64,000 bases of DNA from Gaiellasilicea sp963763755. Its GTDB lineage: Bacteria > Actinomycetota > Thermoleophilia > Gaiellales > Gaiellaceae. The stretch covers positions 62,001-126,000 of the forward strand of contig CAVXQE010000007.1 of the NCBI GenBank assembly GCA_963763755.1, written 5' to 3'. Positions 34,135 to 43,572 of this stretch are shown here, one piece after another. The position numbers and the translations under genes were made by a program. Under the pieces are notes generated by a model. That model was not told the origin of the DNA, searched no databases, and saw only the letters and a list, made by a program, of their open reading frames with translations. Every line of letters begins with the position of its first letter. Position 1 is the stretch's first letter.

Positions 34135-34952
34135 ATGGAGCGCGTCGGCGAGCATCCCGTCCCGATCGGCCCGCTCGCCGTTCGGTGGCTCGCGATACGA
34201 CCTGGCCGAGCTGCGGGCGGGCAGCACTGCGTCCGCAAGGATCGCGCTTCGGAACGAAGGCACCGCGACGTGGCGCTCTCGGGGAGAGACCGGGGTGCAG
34301 TTCTCCTATCACTGGCTCGACGACCGCGGCAACGCCATCGTCTGGGACGGCCCGCGAGTCGCCTTCGAACGACCAGTCGCGCCGGGCGAGCGAGGTCGAA
34401 GTCGAGACGCTCCTGCGCGCGCCGCAGCCGCCCGGCCGCTACCGGCTCGCGTTCGACCTCGTCGAGGAGTTCCGCTTCTGGTTCGCGGAGATCGGATCGT
34501 CGCCGCTCGAAATCGCCGTCGAGGTGAAACCGCGCATCTCGGAGCGCCGGCTGGCGGTCGTGGTTCACGGCGGCGGCGACGACGAGACGGCGGCGGCACT
34601 GGCTGCACAGGAGGAGCCGTTCGTCGCAGCAGGACGCTGTCGCCACCGCGCACCTCGTCGCCGGCGCGCTTGCCCGAGCCGGATTGGTCGGCACGCGTGC
34701 TCGATGCGCACGCTGAGGGCTTCGCCGCGGTCGGCGGCTCGATCGAGACACGCGACCGGTCGCTCCGACCGTGGGCCCCCGGCGGCGGCCGGAACCCCGG
34801 CTTCGCGCACCCGCTGCTGCTGCCGTCGCTCCTCACCGGACTCGAGCCGGGCGAGCACGAGGGATTGCCGGCCTACGACGCCGAACGGGGAACCGTCGAT
34901 CTTCGACGGCCGGATCAGACTTCGACTGCCACGCGGTCGTCCACGCGGCTGA
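34135..34952 (+). CDS. Hypothetical Ig-like domain protein (frame broken several times)
   Basis: After allowing about five single extra bases (near 34183, 34392, 34628, 34668 and 34885), the strand encodes about 271 residues. The N-terminal half is a beta domain (YDLAELRAGSTASARIALRN, FSYHWLDDRGNAIVWDG, PPGRYRLAFDLVEEFRFWF) like the Ig-type domains appended to some actinobacterial glycosyltransferases. The C-terminal half (LAVVVHGGGDDETAAAL, DWSARVLDAHAEGFAAVGGS) is not recognised. Its end overlaps the converging ABC permease by about 38 nt. Exact boundaries are uncertain. Confidence 0.55.
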
Positions 34953-35715
34953 AGACGAACGCGCCGAGCGCGAGCGCAACCACCGCCGAGACGGCAAGGT
35001 AGATCGCATCGACCGTCGCAGGCGGCTCGCCGAAGAAGATCGGGTCGCGCACGGCCTGGATCGCAGGCGTCAGCGGATTGCCGTAGTGGACGAGGTCGAC
35101 GAGGCGCGGGTGACTCTCGACGCCCGGGATGCTCTCGAGCGAGTAGAGCACCGGCGTCAGGAAGAACCAGGGCAGCAGGAGCGCGGCAACGAGATGCTCG
35201 ACGTCGCGGTAGAGCGCGTTGAGCGAGGCGATGGCGAGCGACAGCCCCGCCACGAGGCCGACGACGAGCGCAGCAAGCGGAATCGCGAGCCAGACGGTGT
35301 CGCGCGCCTCCGGGACGAAGACGAGGCTGAACGCCATGACGATCGCCAGCATCACCGCGAAGCCGACGAGCTGAGTGGCGACGATCGAGAGCGGCACCAG
35401 CTGCCGCGGGAAACGCACTTTGCGGATCAGATTCGCGTTCTCGAGCAGGCTCCGGGAGGCCGACTGGAGCGAGGTCGCGAAGAAGACCCACACCGGCAGG
35501 CCGCACAGCAGGAAGAGCCAGTAGTGCTCGTAGTCCGCGGTCTGGATCTTCAGCATCACGCTGAAAACGAGCAGGTAGACGAGCATCAGCACGACGGGAT
35601 GGGCGAGCGACCACATGAGCCCGAGCACCGAGCCCTTGTATTTCGCACGCAGGTCCCGGCGGAAGAGGCTGCCGAAGAGCTCGTGATAGCGGAAGAGATC
35701 GGCGTAGACCGTCAC
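34915..35715 (-). CDS. Polysaccharide ABC exporter permease, ABC-2 type (TagG/Wzm-like)
   Basis: A 266-residue membrane protein with about six helices: RDLRAKYKGSVLGLMWSLAHP near the N-terminus (the amphipathic and first-helix signature of Wzm/TagG), LLRKVRFPRQLVPLS-like coupling region (about 98-115) and PLTPAIQAVRDPIFFG near the end. It should pair with the Wzt/TagH-like ATPase at 30998, from which it is separated by hemE, hemH and an opposing gene. GTG start at 35715. Confidence 0.87.
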   Translation of the reverse strand: MTVYADLFRYHELFGSLFRRDLRAKYKGSVLGLMWSLAHPVVLMLVYLLVFSVMLKIQTADYEHYWLFLLCGLPVWVFFATSLQSASRSLLENANLIRKVRFPRQLVPLSIVATQLVGFAVMLAIVMAFSLVFVPEARDTVWLAIPLAALVVGLVAGLSLAIASLNALYRDVEHLVAALLLPWFFLTPVLYSLESIPGVESHPRLVDLVHYGNPLTPAIQAVRDPIFFGEPPATVDAIYLAVSAVVALALGAFVFSRVDDRVAVEV

Positions 35716-35751
35716 AGGTGCCGACTAGTGTAGGCCGCGTGCCTGCTCACA

Positions 35752-35768
35752 CAGCCCTAACAGGGCTG
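35752..35768. promoter_or_regulatory. Short perfect hairpin in the permease/WecA divergent gap
   Basis: cagccct (35752-35758) and agggctg (35762-35768) are exact complements around aac, lying between the permease start (35715) and the GTG at 35786. A regulator site or mRNA hairpin in the leader of the WecA-like gene is possible. The gap is only 70 bp and holds both promoters. Confidence 0.35.
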
Positions 35769-35785
35769 CTCTACGCTTTCCGTTC

Positions 35786-37607
35786 GTGAGCGCGATCGTC
35801 ACGCTCGCGGCCTTCCCAGTCGCGGCTCTCGTCCTCTGGACGCTCCTGCGGTCCCACCTCGGCGAGCGGCTCGTAGCCGAGCCGACCGGAGAGCGCTGGC
35901 ACGAGCGCGCGACGCCGCTCTTCGGCGGTGTCGGCATCTTCGCCGGCTTCGTCACGGGCGTCCTGCTCGCCGTCGCCGTCGGTGCGGTCGAGCCGTCTTC
36001 GGAGCTGCTCGGAATCCTCGCCGGCTGCACGCTCCTCTTCCTGGCCGGGCTCGCGGACGACCTCTACTCGCTCCGCCCGTGGATGAAGCTCGCAGCCCAG
36101 TTCGCGCGCCGCGGGAATCGTGCTCGCGAGCGGGCTCTCGGTCGAGGTCGTCGACTCGAACGTGCTCGCGACTCGTGATCGGACTCGTGTGGCTCGTCGG
36201 GATCACGAACGCGTTCAACCTGCTCGACAACATGGACGGCCTCGCCGCCACACTCGCCGCGGTCGCCTGCGCCGTGTTCGCGGCGCACGCCGTCGCGCTG
36301 AGCGGCCAGAGCGACATCGTGCTGCCGCTCGCGCTCGCCCTCGGCGCCGCCTGCCTGGCCTTCCTGCCCTTCAACCTTCGCTCCGGCCGCCCGGCGGCCG
36401 TGTTCATGGGCGATTCCGGCAGCCAGGTGATCGGCTTCGGGCTCGCCTGCCTCGGGCTGGCGTCCAGCTGGACGGCCGCCGGGGCGACTCTGACCGGCAT
36501 GCTGCTGCCGCTCCTCGTGCTCGCCATCCCGATTCTCGACACGACGCTCGTGACGATTCGCAGGACCCGCGATCGCCGCCCGGTCACCCAGGGCGGCCGG
36601 GATCACTCGTCGCACCGGCTGGTCTACTACGGCCTGTCCGAGCTGCAGGCAGTCGCGGCGCTTGCGCTCCTGGCGGCACTCCTCGGCCTGACGGGACTCG
36701 CCTACAACGCGCTCAACAACCCACGCGTGACCGCTGTCGGCGTGCTCGTCTCGTTCGTCGTCCTCGTCCAGTTCGCAAGCTTCCTCGGCGACCTGGAGGA
36801 ACGCTCGCGCCACGCCGATCCAGGCGTGCCGCCTTCCCTCCTGCGCGCACTCGTCTCACAGCCGCGCCGGCTGATCGAGGTGCTCGTCGACTTCGCGATC
36901 ATCTGCACCTCGTTCCTCGTCTCGTACCTGCTCTTCATCGACGGCAAGGGCACCGACGTGGAGCGTGCGGTCTTCCTCGCGACTCTGCCGGTGCTGCTCG
37001 GCGTCCGCTACGTCTTCTTCGTCGTCTTCGGGATCTATCGCCGGGTCTGGCGGTTTGCGACACCGCGCGACCTGCTCGCGATCGCGACGGCGACGGCCCT
37101 CTCTGCTCCGATCACGATTGCGATCGTCGCCAAGACGCAGTCGCTCGCCGGCTTCCCGCTGGAGATCTTCGCGGTCGACGTCCTCCTCTGCACGACGCTC
37201 GTCGCGGGATCGCGGCTCGCGCTACGCGTTGCCCCCGACCTGCTCGCGGCTCCGCGCCGCCGGGCGCGCAAGCGAGTCCTGCTCGTCGGAGCCGGCCGCT
37301 CGGGCAGGCGGCTCGCTCGCGAGCTGGGCGAGACCGACGACGCGCGCGTCGTCGGTTTCCTCGACGACAACCCCGGCGTTCGGCGCCGCCGCGTCCTCGG
37401 CGTGAAGGTGCTCGGCGCGCTCGACGAGGCGGAGGCGCTCATCGCAGTCGCACGGCCCGACGAGGTTCTCGTGACGATCCCGGACGTGCCGCCGATCGGC
37501 TCAACACCGTGGTCGCGGCGTGCGCCGCGGCCGACGTTCCGTGCCGGTTGGTGCGCAGCCGTACCGAGATCAGCCATCCGCCGCTCGTCGAGATCTCGGC
37601 CGAGTGA
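35786..37607 (+). CDS. WecA/TagO-like phosphoglycosyltransferase fused to CapD-like membrane/NAD-binding region (frame broken)
   Basis: About 606 residues. Part one (1 to about 310) is a polyprenyl-phosphate sugar-1-phosphate transferase, which starts glycan assembly: GLADDLYSL, NAFNLLDNMDG, VFMGDSGSQV and GGRDHSSHRLVYYG. Part two (about 340-600) has four helices and KRVLLVGAGRSGRRLARELG, as in the N-terminal part of CapD/WbpM dehydratases, but no SDR catalytic domain follows. Extra bases near 36105 and 36172 and one missing G near 37494 break the frame. Part one and part two are contiguous in one uninterrupted frame, so the fusion itself is real. Confidence 0.78.
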
Positions 37608-39746
37608 GCGCGCCTGAGCCGAAGCCGGTCGCGACTCGATCGCGCCTCGGTTCGCTGTGGCCGCTCTTCGTCGCATATCTCGTGCTCGGCGGCGCTCTAC
37701 GCGTGGCAGGCGTGGCGCCGCGAGACGCCGACCTTGTTCAGCGACGAGATCGAGTTCACGCAGGTTTCGCGCTCGATCGCCGAAACCGGCAAGGCGACCT
37801 TACGCACCGGCTTCGGCCAGCCGGCGACGAGCGTCTCACTGTTCGCGTACCTGGCCGCGCCGGCCTGGTGGCTGAGCGACGTTCACACCTCGTACGCGCT
37901 GATCAAGCTGCTCGGCGTCGCGCTGATGACCGCCACGATCTTCCCCGCCTACTTCCTCGCCCGCCTGGTCGTCTCCCGGCCGTACGCGATCTTCGCGGCT
38001 GTCGGCGCGGTTGCTGCGCCCGCACTCTCGTACTCGCCGTTCCTGGTCGACGAGCCGCTGGCCTATCCCACCGCAACGCTCGCGTTCCTGCTGATCGCGC
38101 GCGCAGCGGTCAGGACAACGCGCTGGTCGGTCGGCCTGGCGTTCGCGTCGTGCTGCCTCGGCGTGCTCGTCCGGACGCAGCTCGCGGTCCTGTTCCCCAT
38201 CCTCGCGCTCGTCCTACTCGCCCGACTCTGGCGGACCGAGCGCGCGAGCCAGTGGCGCGAGACGTGGTCTGCGGGAGACTGGGTCGGCTTCGCAGTGCTC
38301 CTCACCGGCTTCGCGGTCGTTCTCTCGGCTGCGATCGGCCGCCGGTCGTTCACTTGGTACCTGGCGACAGGGTTCCTGAAGGAGCGCATGCTCGAGTACG
38401 GCCTCTGGGCCATCGGCGCGCTGGCGATCGGGATCGGCATTGTTCCCATGATCGCCGGGCTCGCGGCACTCGTCCGCCCACGCGGCGAGCCGCGCGACGA
38501 GCGGACGACGACATTCGTCACGCTGACGGTCTCTGCGCTCGCGGTGTTCGGCTTCTACACAGCGATCAAGGCCGCCTACCTTTCGAAGACCTTCGCGATC
38601 GTGGTCGCCGAGCGCAACCTGATCTACGTCACGCCGCTTCTCTTCATCGGACTGGCGCTCGCCCTCGAGCGGCGGCGGCTCTCCGTTCCTGCGACGGTGG
38701 TCGCAACCGCATTCGCCGCCTACGTCGTCTCGGCGACTCCGTACCTACTCGACCACTACCCGTACTACGAGGCGCACGGGCTGGCGATCGCGGCCCTCGC
38801 GAATCGGATTCCCCGCTGGCCGGCCGACACGATCGAAACGGTCCTGTTCATCGTGGCGCTCTCCTCGGGCCTCGCGCTCATCGCGCTCGGTCTCCTGCGC
38901 TCACGGCGTGTCGCGCTCGGTGCCGCCGCCTCGATCGCCGTCTTCGCGCTGGCCTGGAGCCTGACGACGGAGATCTATGCTGCGAACGGCGAGAGGCGCG
39001 CGTCAGACCAGGCGTACGCTGCCCTGCCCAAGCCCTCCGACTGGGTCGACCAGACGACCGGCCGACAGCCGACGCTGTTCATCGGACAGGGCGTCAGCGA
39101 CGCAAACGCTTTCTGGCAGCTCGAGTTCTGGAATCCGTCGATCAAGTGGTTCTGGGGCATGGACGGCAGCACCCCAGGCGGCGTGACGCCGAACCTGCTG
39201 CGACCGGACGGAACACAGGATCCCGCCGACCTCGGCGCGGAGTTCGCAGTCGTCTCGAAGGGCGTGCAGATCGCGGCGCCCGTGGTGACGACGGTCGGCG
39301 ACTACGCCGTGTACCGCCTCGGGGGCAAGCCGGTCAGGCTTCGCGAGACGACCACCGGCGTGGGGGGTGACGGCTGGACCGGCGCCGAGGCCTCCTACAC
39401 GCGCTACGACGTCACAGGCCTCGGCCGCGGCTTCGTCAAGGTCGCGCTCTCACGCACGGCAGCGTGCTTCCCCCAGCTGAAGCCGGCAGTCGGGACGGTG
39501 AAGGTCGGCCCGGTCGTGGTGAATCGCTTCGACCAGCCCGGGATCGGCACGGTGACCGCGAGCCGTGTGGTGCCGGTGGTCGCGGGCCAGCCGAACGCGG
39601 TTCTCCTGCAGGTGCCGAGCGTTCCCTGGCGGGTCGAGGTGAGGATCGCTCCGACGTTCGTCCCGCGGGAGCTCGATCCCAACTCGCCCGACGCGCGGCA
39701 GCTCGGCGCCAGGGTCACGTTCGAGTTCGTCCCGCTGAGCGGCTAG
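37604..39746 (+). CDS. Multi-membrane glycosyltransferase-like protein (GT-C fold, frame broken once)
   Basis: About 713 residues: an N-terminal helix, then FSDEIEFTQVSRSIAETGK (the first external loop with acidic residues, as in ArnT/PMT-type GT-C enzymes), about 11 further helices, and a soluble C-terminal domain (about 440-713). Such enzymes use a polyprenyl-phosphate sugar outside the membrane. One extra base near 37697 separates LVLGGA from YAWQAWRRETPTLF. GTG overlaps the preceding stop. It could alternatively be the Wzy-type polymerase of the locus. Confidence 0.68.
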
Positions 39747-40501
39747 CGGAGGACGAGCAGGCGCTCGGGGTGCTTGCGCACGAACCGCGCCATCCCGCGC
39801 AGGTGCCAGAGCGTGTGGCGGCTGAGGAAGCGCTTGTCGATCACGGCGGCATACGCGTGGTGGACGATCGCTTCGGGGACGAGCCACCGCTCCCAGCCGG
39901 CCTGTGCGGCGCGGTACGCGACGTCGATGTCCTCGACGTAGTGGCGAAAGCCGCCGTCCCAGCCGCCGATCTCCTCCAGCATCGCGCGGCGCATCAGCAG
40001 ACAGGCGCCGCCGAGCAGCCAGTCGCCCTGCACGGGCTCCGCCGGGCGCGTGCCGTAATGAGCCGTCTGGTGGTCGTAGGGGCGACGCAGGAGCCGGAGC
40101 GGCGTTCGGCGCCAGATCGTGCCCAGGACGCCCGGGAAGCGGCGAAGCGACGGCTGCCACGTCCCGTCCGGCCAGAAGACGAGCGGCCCGACGAGGCCGG
40201 CTCGCGGGTGTGCGTCCGCGAAGTGCACGAGCGCCGCGACCGCGCCCGCCTCGGGCACCGCGTCCGGATTGGACACGAGCACGTACTCGCCTGCCGTTGC
40301 CGCCACGCCGGCATTCACGTTCGCTGCGAACGTGCGCGGCCGCGGGCTCTCGAGCACTCGCGCGCCCGCAGGAAGCGCCCCGACGCTGCCCGGGAGGTTC
40401 GCGATCACGAGGAGCTCGTCGACCTGAGGTGCGAGCGCGGGCAGCGACGTCTCGAGCTCGCGCGCGTGGCCGTGCGAGACCACGACCGCCGAGACCGTCA
40501 T
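39743..40501 (-). CDS. Family 2 glycosyltransferase (GT-A, rhamnosyltransferase-like)
   Basis: A 252-residue inverting glycosyltransferase: N-terminal SAVVVSHGHARELETSLPAL, nucleotide-binding SNPDAVPEAGAV in place of the usual DxD (here NPD), LLGGACLLMRRAMLEEIGGWDGGF (acceptor-site Gly-Gly-Phe-Asp region) and EDIDVAYRAAQAGW. Family members often add rhamnose. Start overlaps the stop of the next upstream GT by 4 nt; the end overlaps the converging GT-C gene by 4 nt. Confidence 0.85.
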   Translation of the reverse strand: MTVSAVVVSHGHARELETSLPALAPQVDELLVIANLPGSVGALPAGARVLESPRPRTFAANVNAGVAATAGEYVLVSNPDAVPEAGAVAALVHFADAHPRAGLVGPLVFWPDGTWQPSLRRFPGVLGTIWRRTPLRLLRRPYDHQTAHYGTRPAEPVQGDWLLGGACLLMRRAMLEEIGGWDGGFRHYVEDIDVAYRAAQAGWERWLVPEAIVHHAYAAVIDKRFLSRHTLWHLRGMARFVRKHPERLLVLR

Positions 40502-41520
40502 CCGAGCGCCTCCCGGTAGACCTCGAGCGTCCGCTCCGCAGTCACACGCCAGCTGAACGCCTTCGCTCGCTCGAGCCCTGCGACGGCCAGCTCGTCGCGC
40601 TCGGCGAGCGCGCGACGCATGCCGTCCGCAAGCTGCGCCTCCTCGACGAAGACGGCGGCGTCACCGCCGACCTCGCGCAGGGCCGGCTCGTCGAGGGCGA
40701 CCACGGGAGTGCCGCTCGCCATCGCCTCGAGCATCGGCAGGCCGAAGCCTTCGAAGTGCGAAGCCTGCACGAGGCAGGCCGCGCCGCGGTAGAGCTCGGC
40801 GAGCTCCTCCTGGGAGACATAGCCGCGCAGATCGGCGCCGGCATCGCGCAGTCGCGTCGCAAGCGCCTCGTCCTTTACGGGGCCTGCGACGACAAGGGGC
40901 AGTGGGACCGCCTCCGCGGCAGCGAGCGCCGCCAGGTGGTTCTTGCGCGGCTGCACCGCCCCCACGGCGAGGACGTACGTGCCGAGGCTCAGGCTGTTCC
41001 CGGGCACGAACGCGGGGTCGACGCCGTTCGGGGTCACGACGACCTTCTCCTCGGGTAAGTCGTAGAGCCGAACGAGATCGTCGCGCGTCCGCTCGGAGAC
41101 CGTCAGCACGCGGCGCGCCGCCCGCGCGGCCCGCGGGACGACGCGACGAAAGACGAGCCGGTCCTTCAGCGCCATGTGCGCGGAACCATGCTCGAACGAG
41201 AGATCGTGGATCGTGACCACCGCCGGGCACGGCGAGCGAACCGGGACGGCGTACTGCGTGTGCACGAGCGCAGCGCCCGTACGGCGGAGCAGCCGCGGCA
41301 GCGTGCGGAGCATCCGGATCTCCTGAAACGGCGTCCGCAGCACGAGTGGCTCGATCCCCTCGGGCACGAGCTCAGGATGCCGACTGACCGCGGCAATCCG
41401 GAGACCCGAGGAGCCTGCGAGCGAGCCCAGCTCGCGCAGCAGATTCCGCATGTACGTCTCGTCTCCGGTCCGGCGCCTGCCGAGCACGTCCGCGTCGACC
41501 ACGACGAGCGGCTCGGTCAT
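40498..41520 (-). CDS. GT-B glycosyltransferase (GT4-like)
   Basis: A 340-residue GT4-type enzyme: N-terminal acceptor domain (VVVDADVLGRRRTGDETYMR), VTIHDLSFEH, TVSERTRDDLVRLY, VTPNGVDPAFVPG, and the donor-binding HFEGFGLPMLEAMASGTPVVA, where the EGFGLPMLE motif carries the catalytic Glu pair. Intact frame. ATG overlaps the stop of the upstream GT gene (41517). Sugar donor unknown. Confidence 0.87.
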   Translation of the reverse strand: MTEPLVVVDADVLGRRRTGDETYMRNLLRELGSLAGSSGLRIAAVSRHPELVPEGIEPLVLRTPFQEIRMLRTLPRLLRRTGAALVHTQYAVPVRSPCPAVVTIHDLSFEHGSAHMALKDRLVFRRVVPRAARAARRVLTVSERTRDDLVRLYDLPEEKVVVTPNGVDPAFVPGNSLSLGTYVLAVGAVQPRKNHLAALAAAEAVPLPLVVAGPVKDEALATRLRDAGADLRGYVSQEELAELYRGAACLVQASHFEGFGLPMLEAMASGTPVVALDEPALREVGGDAAVFVEEAQLADGMRRALAERDELAVAGLERAKAFSWRVTAERTLEVYREALG

Positions 41521-42506
41521 GCGATCGCTCGCCGGTAGGAGGCGACAGCCGCGTCGACGGCACGCTCCCACGTGTAGTGGGCGGCACGCTCCAGGCCGAG
41601 CGGAACGAGCACGTCGCGCTGCCGGTCGGCGGTCTCGATCCCCGCGGCGATGGACGCAACGTCGAGCGGGTCGACGAGGATGGCAGCCTCGCCGACGACC
41701 TCTTCCATCGCGCTGCCGACGCTCGTGACGACGGGCGTGCCGCACGCCATCGCCTCGAGCGCGGGAATGCCGAAGCCCTCGTAGAGGGACGGGAAGACGA
41801 GGCTGCGCGCGCCGCGGTAGGCGGCGGCCAGCTCCTCGTCGTCGATCCTGCCGAGCCAGGTGACGTGCTTCCCGGCGACACCTGCGTCCCCCCAGCCAGG
41901 CGCGCCGACCAGCCGCAGCTCCACACCGGCGCGGGCCGTGGCCTCGACGACGCGGGCGAGGTTCTTGCGGGGCTCGAGCGTCCCGACGGCCAGCACGTAC
42001 TCGCCCTCGGCAGCGCCGCCGTCCGAACGAAAGACCGGCTCGAGCGCGTTCGGCACGACGTCGATCCGATCAGCGTCGACGCCGGCCAGTTCGACGACCT
42101 CCCGCTTCGAGAACTCCGAGACAGCGACCACGCGGTCGGCTGCTCGAATCGTCGGACGGAGCGCCGTGCGCCCGTAGAGCCGCGTCCAGAGCGGGAAGAC
42201 CTCCGGGTGCCGGAGGACCGCGAGGTCGTGCACGGTCAGGATCGTCGGGACGCGAGCGCGGGGCGGCGCGCGGAAGATCGTGCAGTGCAGGACGTCGACG
42301 TGCGCGTTCGCGGCCTGGCGCGGGAGCAGCCCCGGATACCAGAGCACGTCACGGGCGACGGCAGTCCACCGGCCCGGCCCACCCCAGCTGAGCGGCGTGA
42401 GCTCCACGTCGGGACGCGCCGCGAGACCGCGCTGCAGCCCACGAACCCAGCGCGCGGTGCCGGCGCGCGTCTGGAGCAGCGGAGCGACGTCGAGCCCAAC
42501 GTTCAC
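41517..42506 (-). CDS. GT-B glycosyltransferase (GT4-like), second of a tandem pair
   Basis: A 329-residue GT4-type protein: an acceptor half with PTILTVHDLAVLRHPEVF and VAVSEFSKREVVELA, and a donor half with YVLAVGTLEPRKNLARVVEA, LYEGFGIPALEAMACGTPVVT and a C-terminal ERAAHYTWERAV. As sequenced, it reads in frame with the preceding GT. GTG at 42506, however, overlaps a TGA one base along (the arrangement used throughout this locus), so it is best seen as a separate gene. Confidence 0.78.
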   Translation of the reverse strand: MNVGLDVAPLLQTRAGTARWVRGLQRGLAARPDVELTPLSWGGPGRWTAVARDVLWYPGLLPRQAANAHVDVLHCTIFRAPPRARVPTILTVHDLAVLRHPEVFPLWTRLYGRTALRPTIRAADRVVAVSEFSKREVVELAGVDADRIDVVPNALEPVFRSDGGAAEGEYVLAVGTLEPRKNLARVVEATARAGVELRLVGAPGWGDAGVAGKHVTWLGRIDDEELAAAYRGARSLVFPSLYEGFGIPALEAMACGTPVVTSVGSAMEEVVGEAAILVDPLDVASIAAGIETADRQRDVLVPLGLERAAHYTWERAVDAAVASYRRAIA

Positions 42507-43572
42507 GCACGCCTCCTCGAACGCGTGCAGATGGATTTCGCCGCAGCGCCGCCAGGTGAACTGGGCGGCGTGCGCGATCCCGGCAGCGTGCAGCTCCTCG
42601 CGGCGCTCGAGCGCGGTGCGGATGCCTGCCGCGATCGCATCGGGATCGTCGGGATCGACGCGCACCGCGGCGTCGCCACAGGCCTCGTCCATCGACGGGT
42701 GCGAGGACACGACGACGGGGACACCACACGCCATCGCCTCCACGATCGGCATGCCGAACCCCTCGAAACGAGACGGATAGACGAACACGGCCGCCCCGCG
42801 CATCAGCCGCGGCACCTCCGCCTCCTCGACGAAGCCGAGCTTCAGGATCCCGGGATCGTCGAGCAGCGGCTGATCGCCCCAGCCGGCGGCGCCGGCGACC
42901 GCCAGCGCCAGCTCTTCCCGCAACGGCCGCCACGCCTCGACCAGCGTCGCGAGATTCTTGCGCGGCTCGAGTGTGGCGAGGCTGAGCACGTACGGCCGGC
43001 CGAGCTCGGCGCGCTCGCCGTCTGCCGTGTACTCGGCGGCCACGCCCGGCGGGGCGACGCGGATCCGCTCGCGCGGGCACGCTCAAGTGCTCCTCCACAT
43101 CGCGGCCGGTGTAGGCCGAGTTGACGAAGACGAGATCGCATTCTGCGGTGCGCGAGAACTTGTAGCCGTGCATCGAGCGTGTGCGCGGTGTCACCCACTC
43201 GGGATGCAGCAGCGGCACGAGGTCGTGCACCATCGTCGACCGGATCCCGCGCCGCTGCGGCGGCACCATCCAGTCGCTGAAGTGGACGACGTCGACCGGG
43301 CCGAGAAAACGCTCCACCGACGGCCGGCCGAGGCGGCTCCACCCCATCCGGAAGGCGTGTGACCACGGCAGGACGAGCGTGCGGACGTCGACCGGGACGT
43401 CCGCGAGCGCCTCGCGAATCAACCGGCGGCCCCTCGGGCGGGTGGGGGCGAATGCGAGCAGCTCGTGCTTCCCGGCGGCCGCCTCTGCGAGGCCCGCGAG
43501 CGACCCCTGGACGTAGTTGCCGATCCCGGTCCGCGGGTGGGAGAGCGGGCTGACGTCGAACGCAATCCTCAC
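42503..43572 (-). CDS. GT-B glycosyltransferase (GT4-like), first of a tandem pair (frame broken)
   Basis: About 355 residues, GTG start at 43572: FDVSPLSHPRTGIGNYVQGSL, MVHDLVPLLHPEWVTP, VFVNSAYTGRDVEEHL, then after one extra base near 43077 RERIRVAPPGVAAEY, YVLSLATLEPRKNLATLVEA, RFEGFGMPIVEAMACGVPVVV. If the t in gaggcgtgcgtga is also an extra base, the protein ends HAFEEAA at TGA 42503-42505; without that correction it reads through into the next GT. Overlaps the upstream GT-C gene by 4 nt. Confidence 0.76.
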
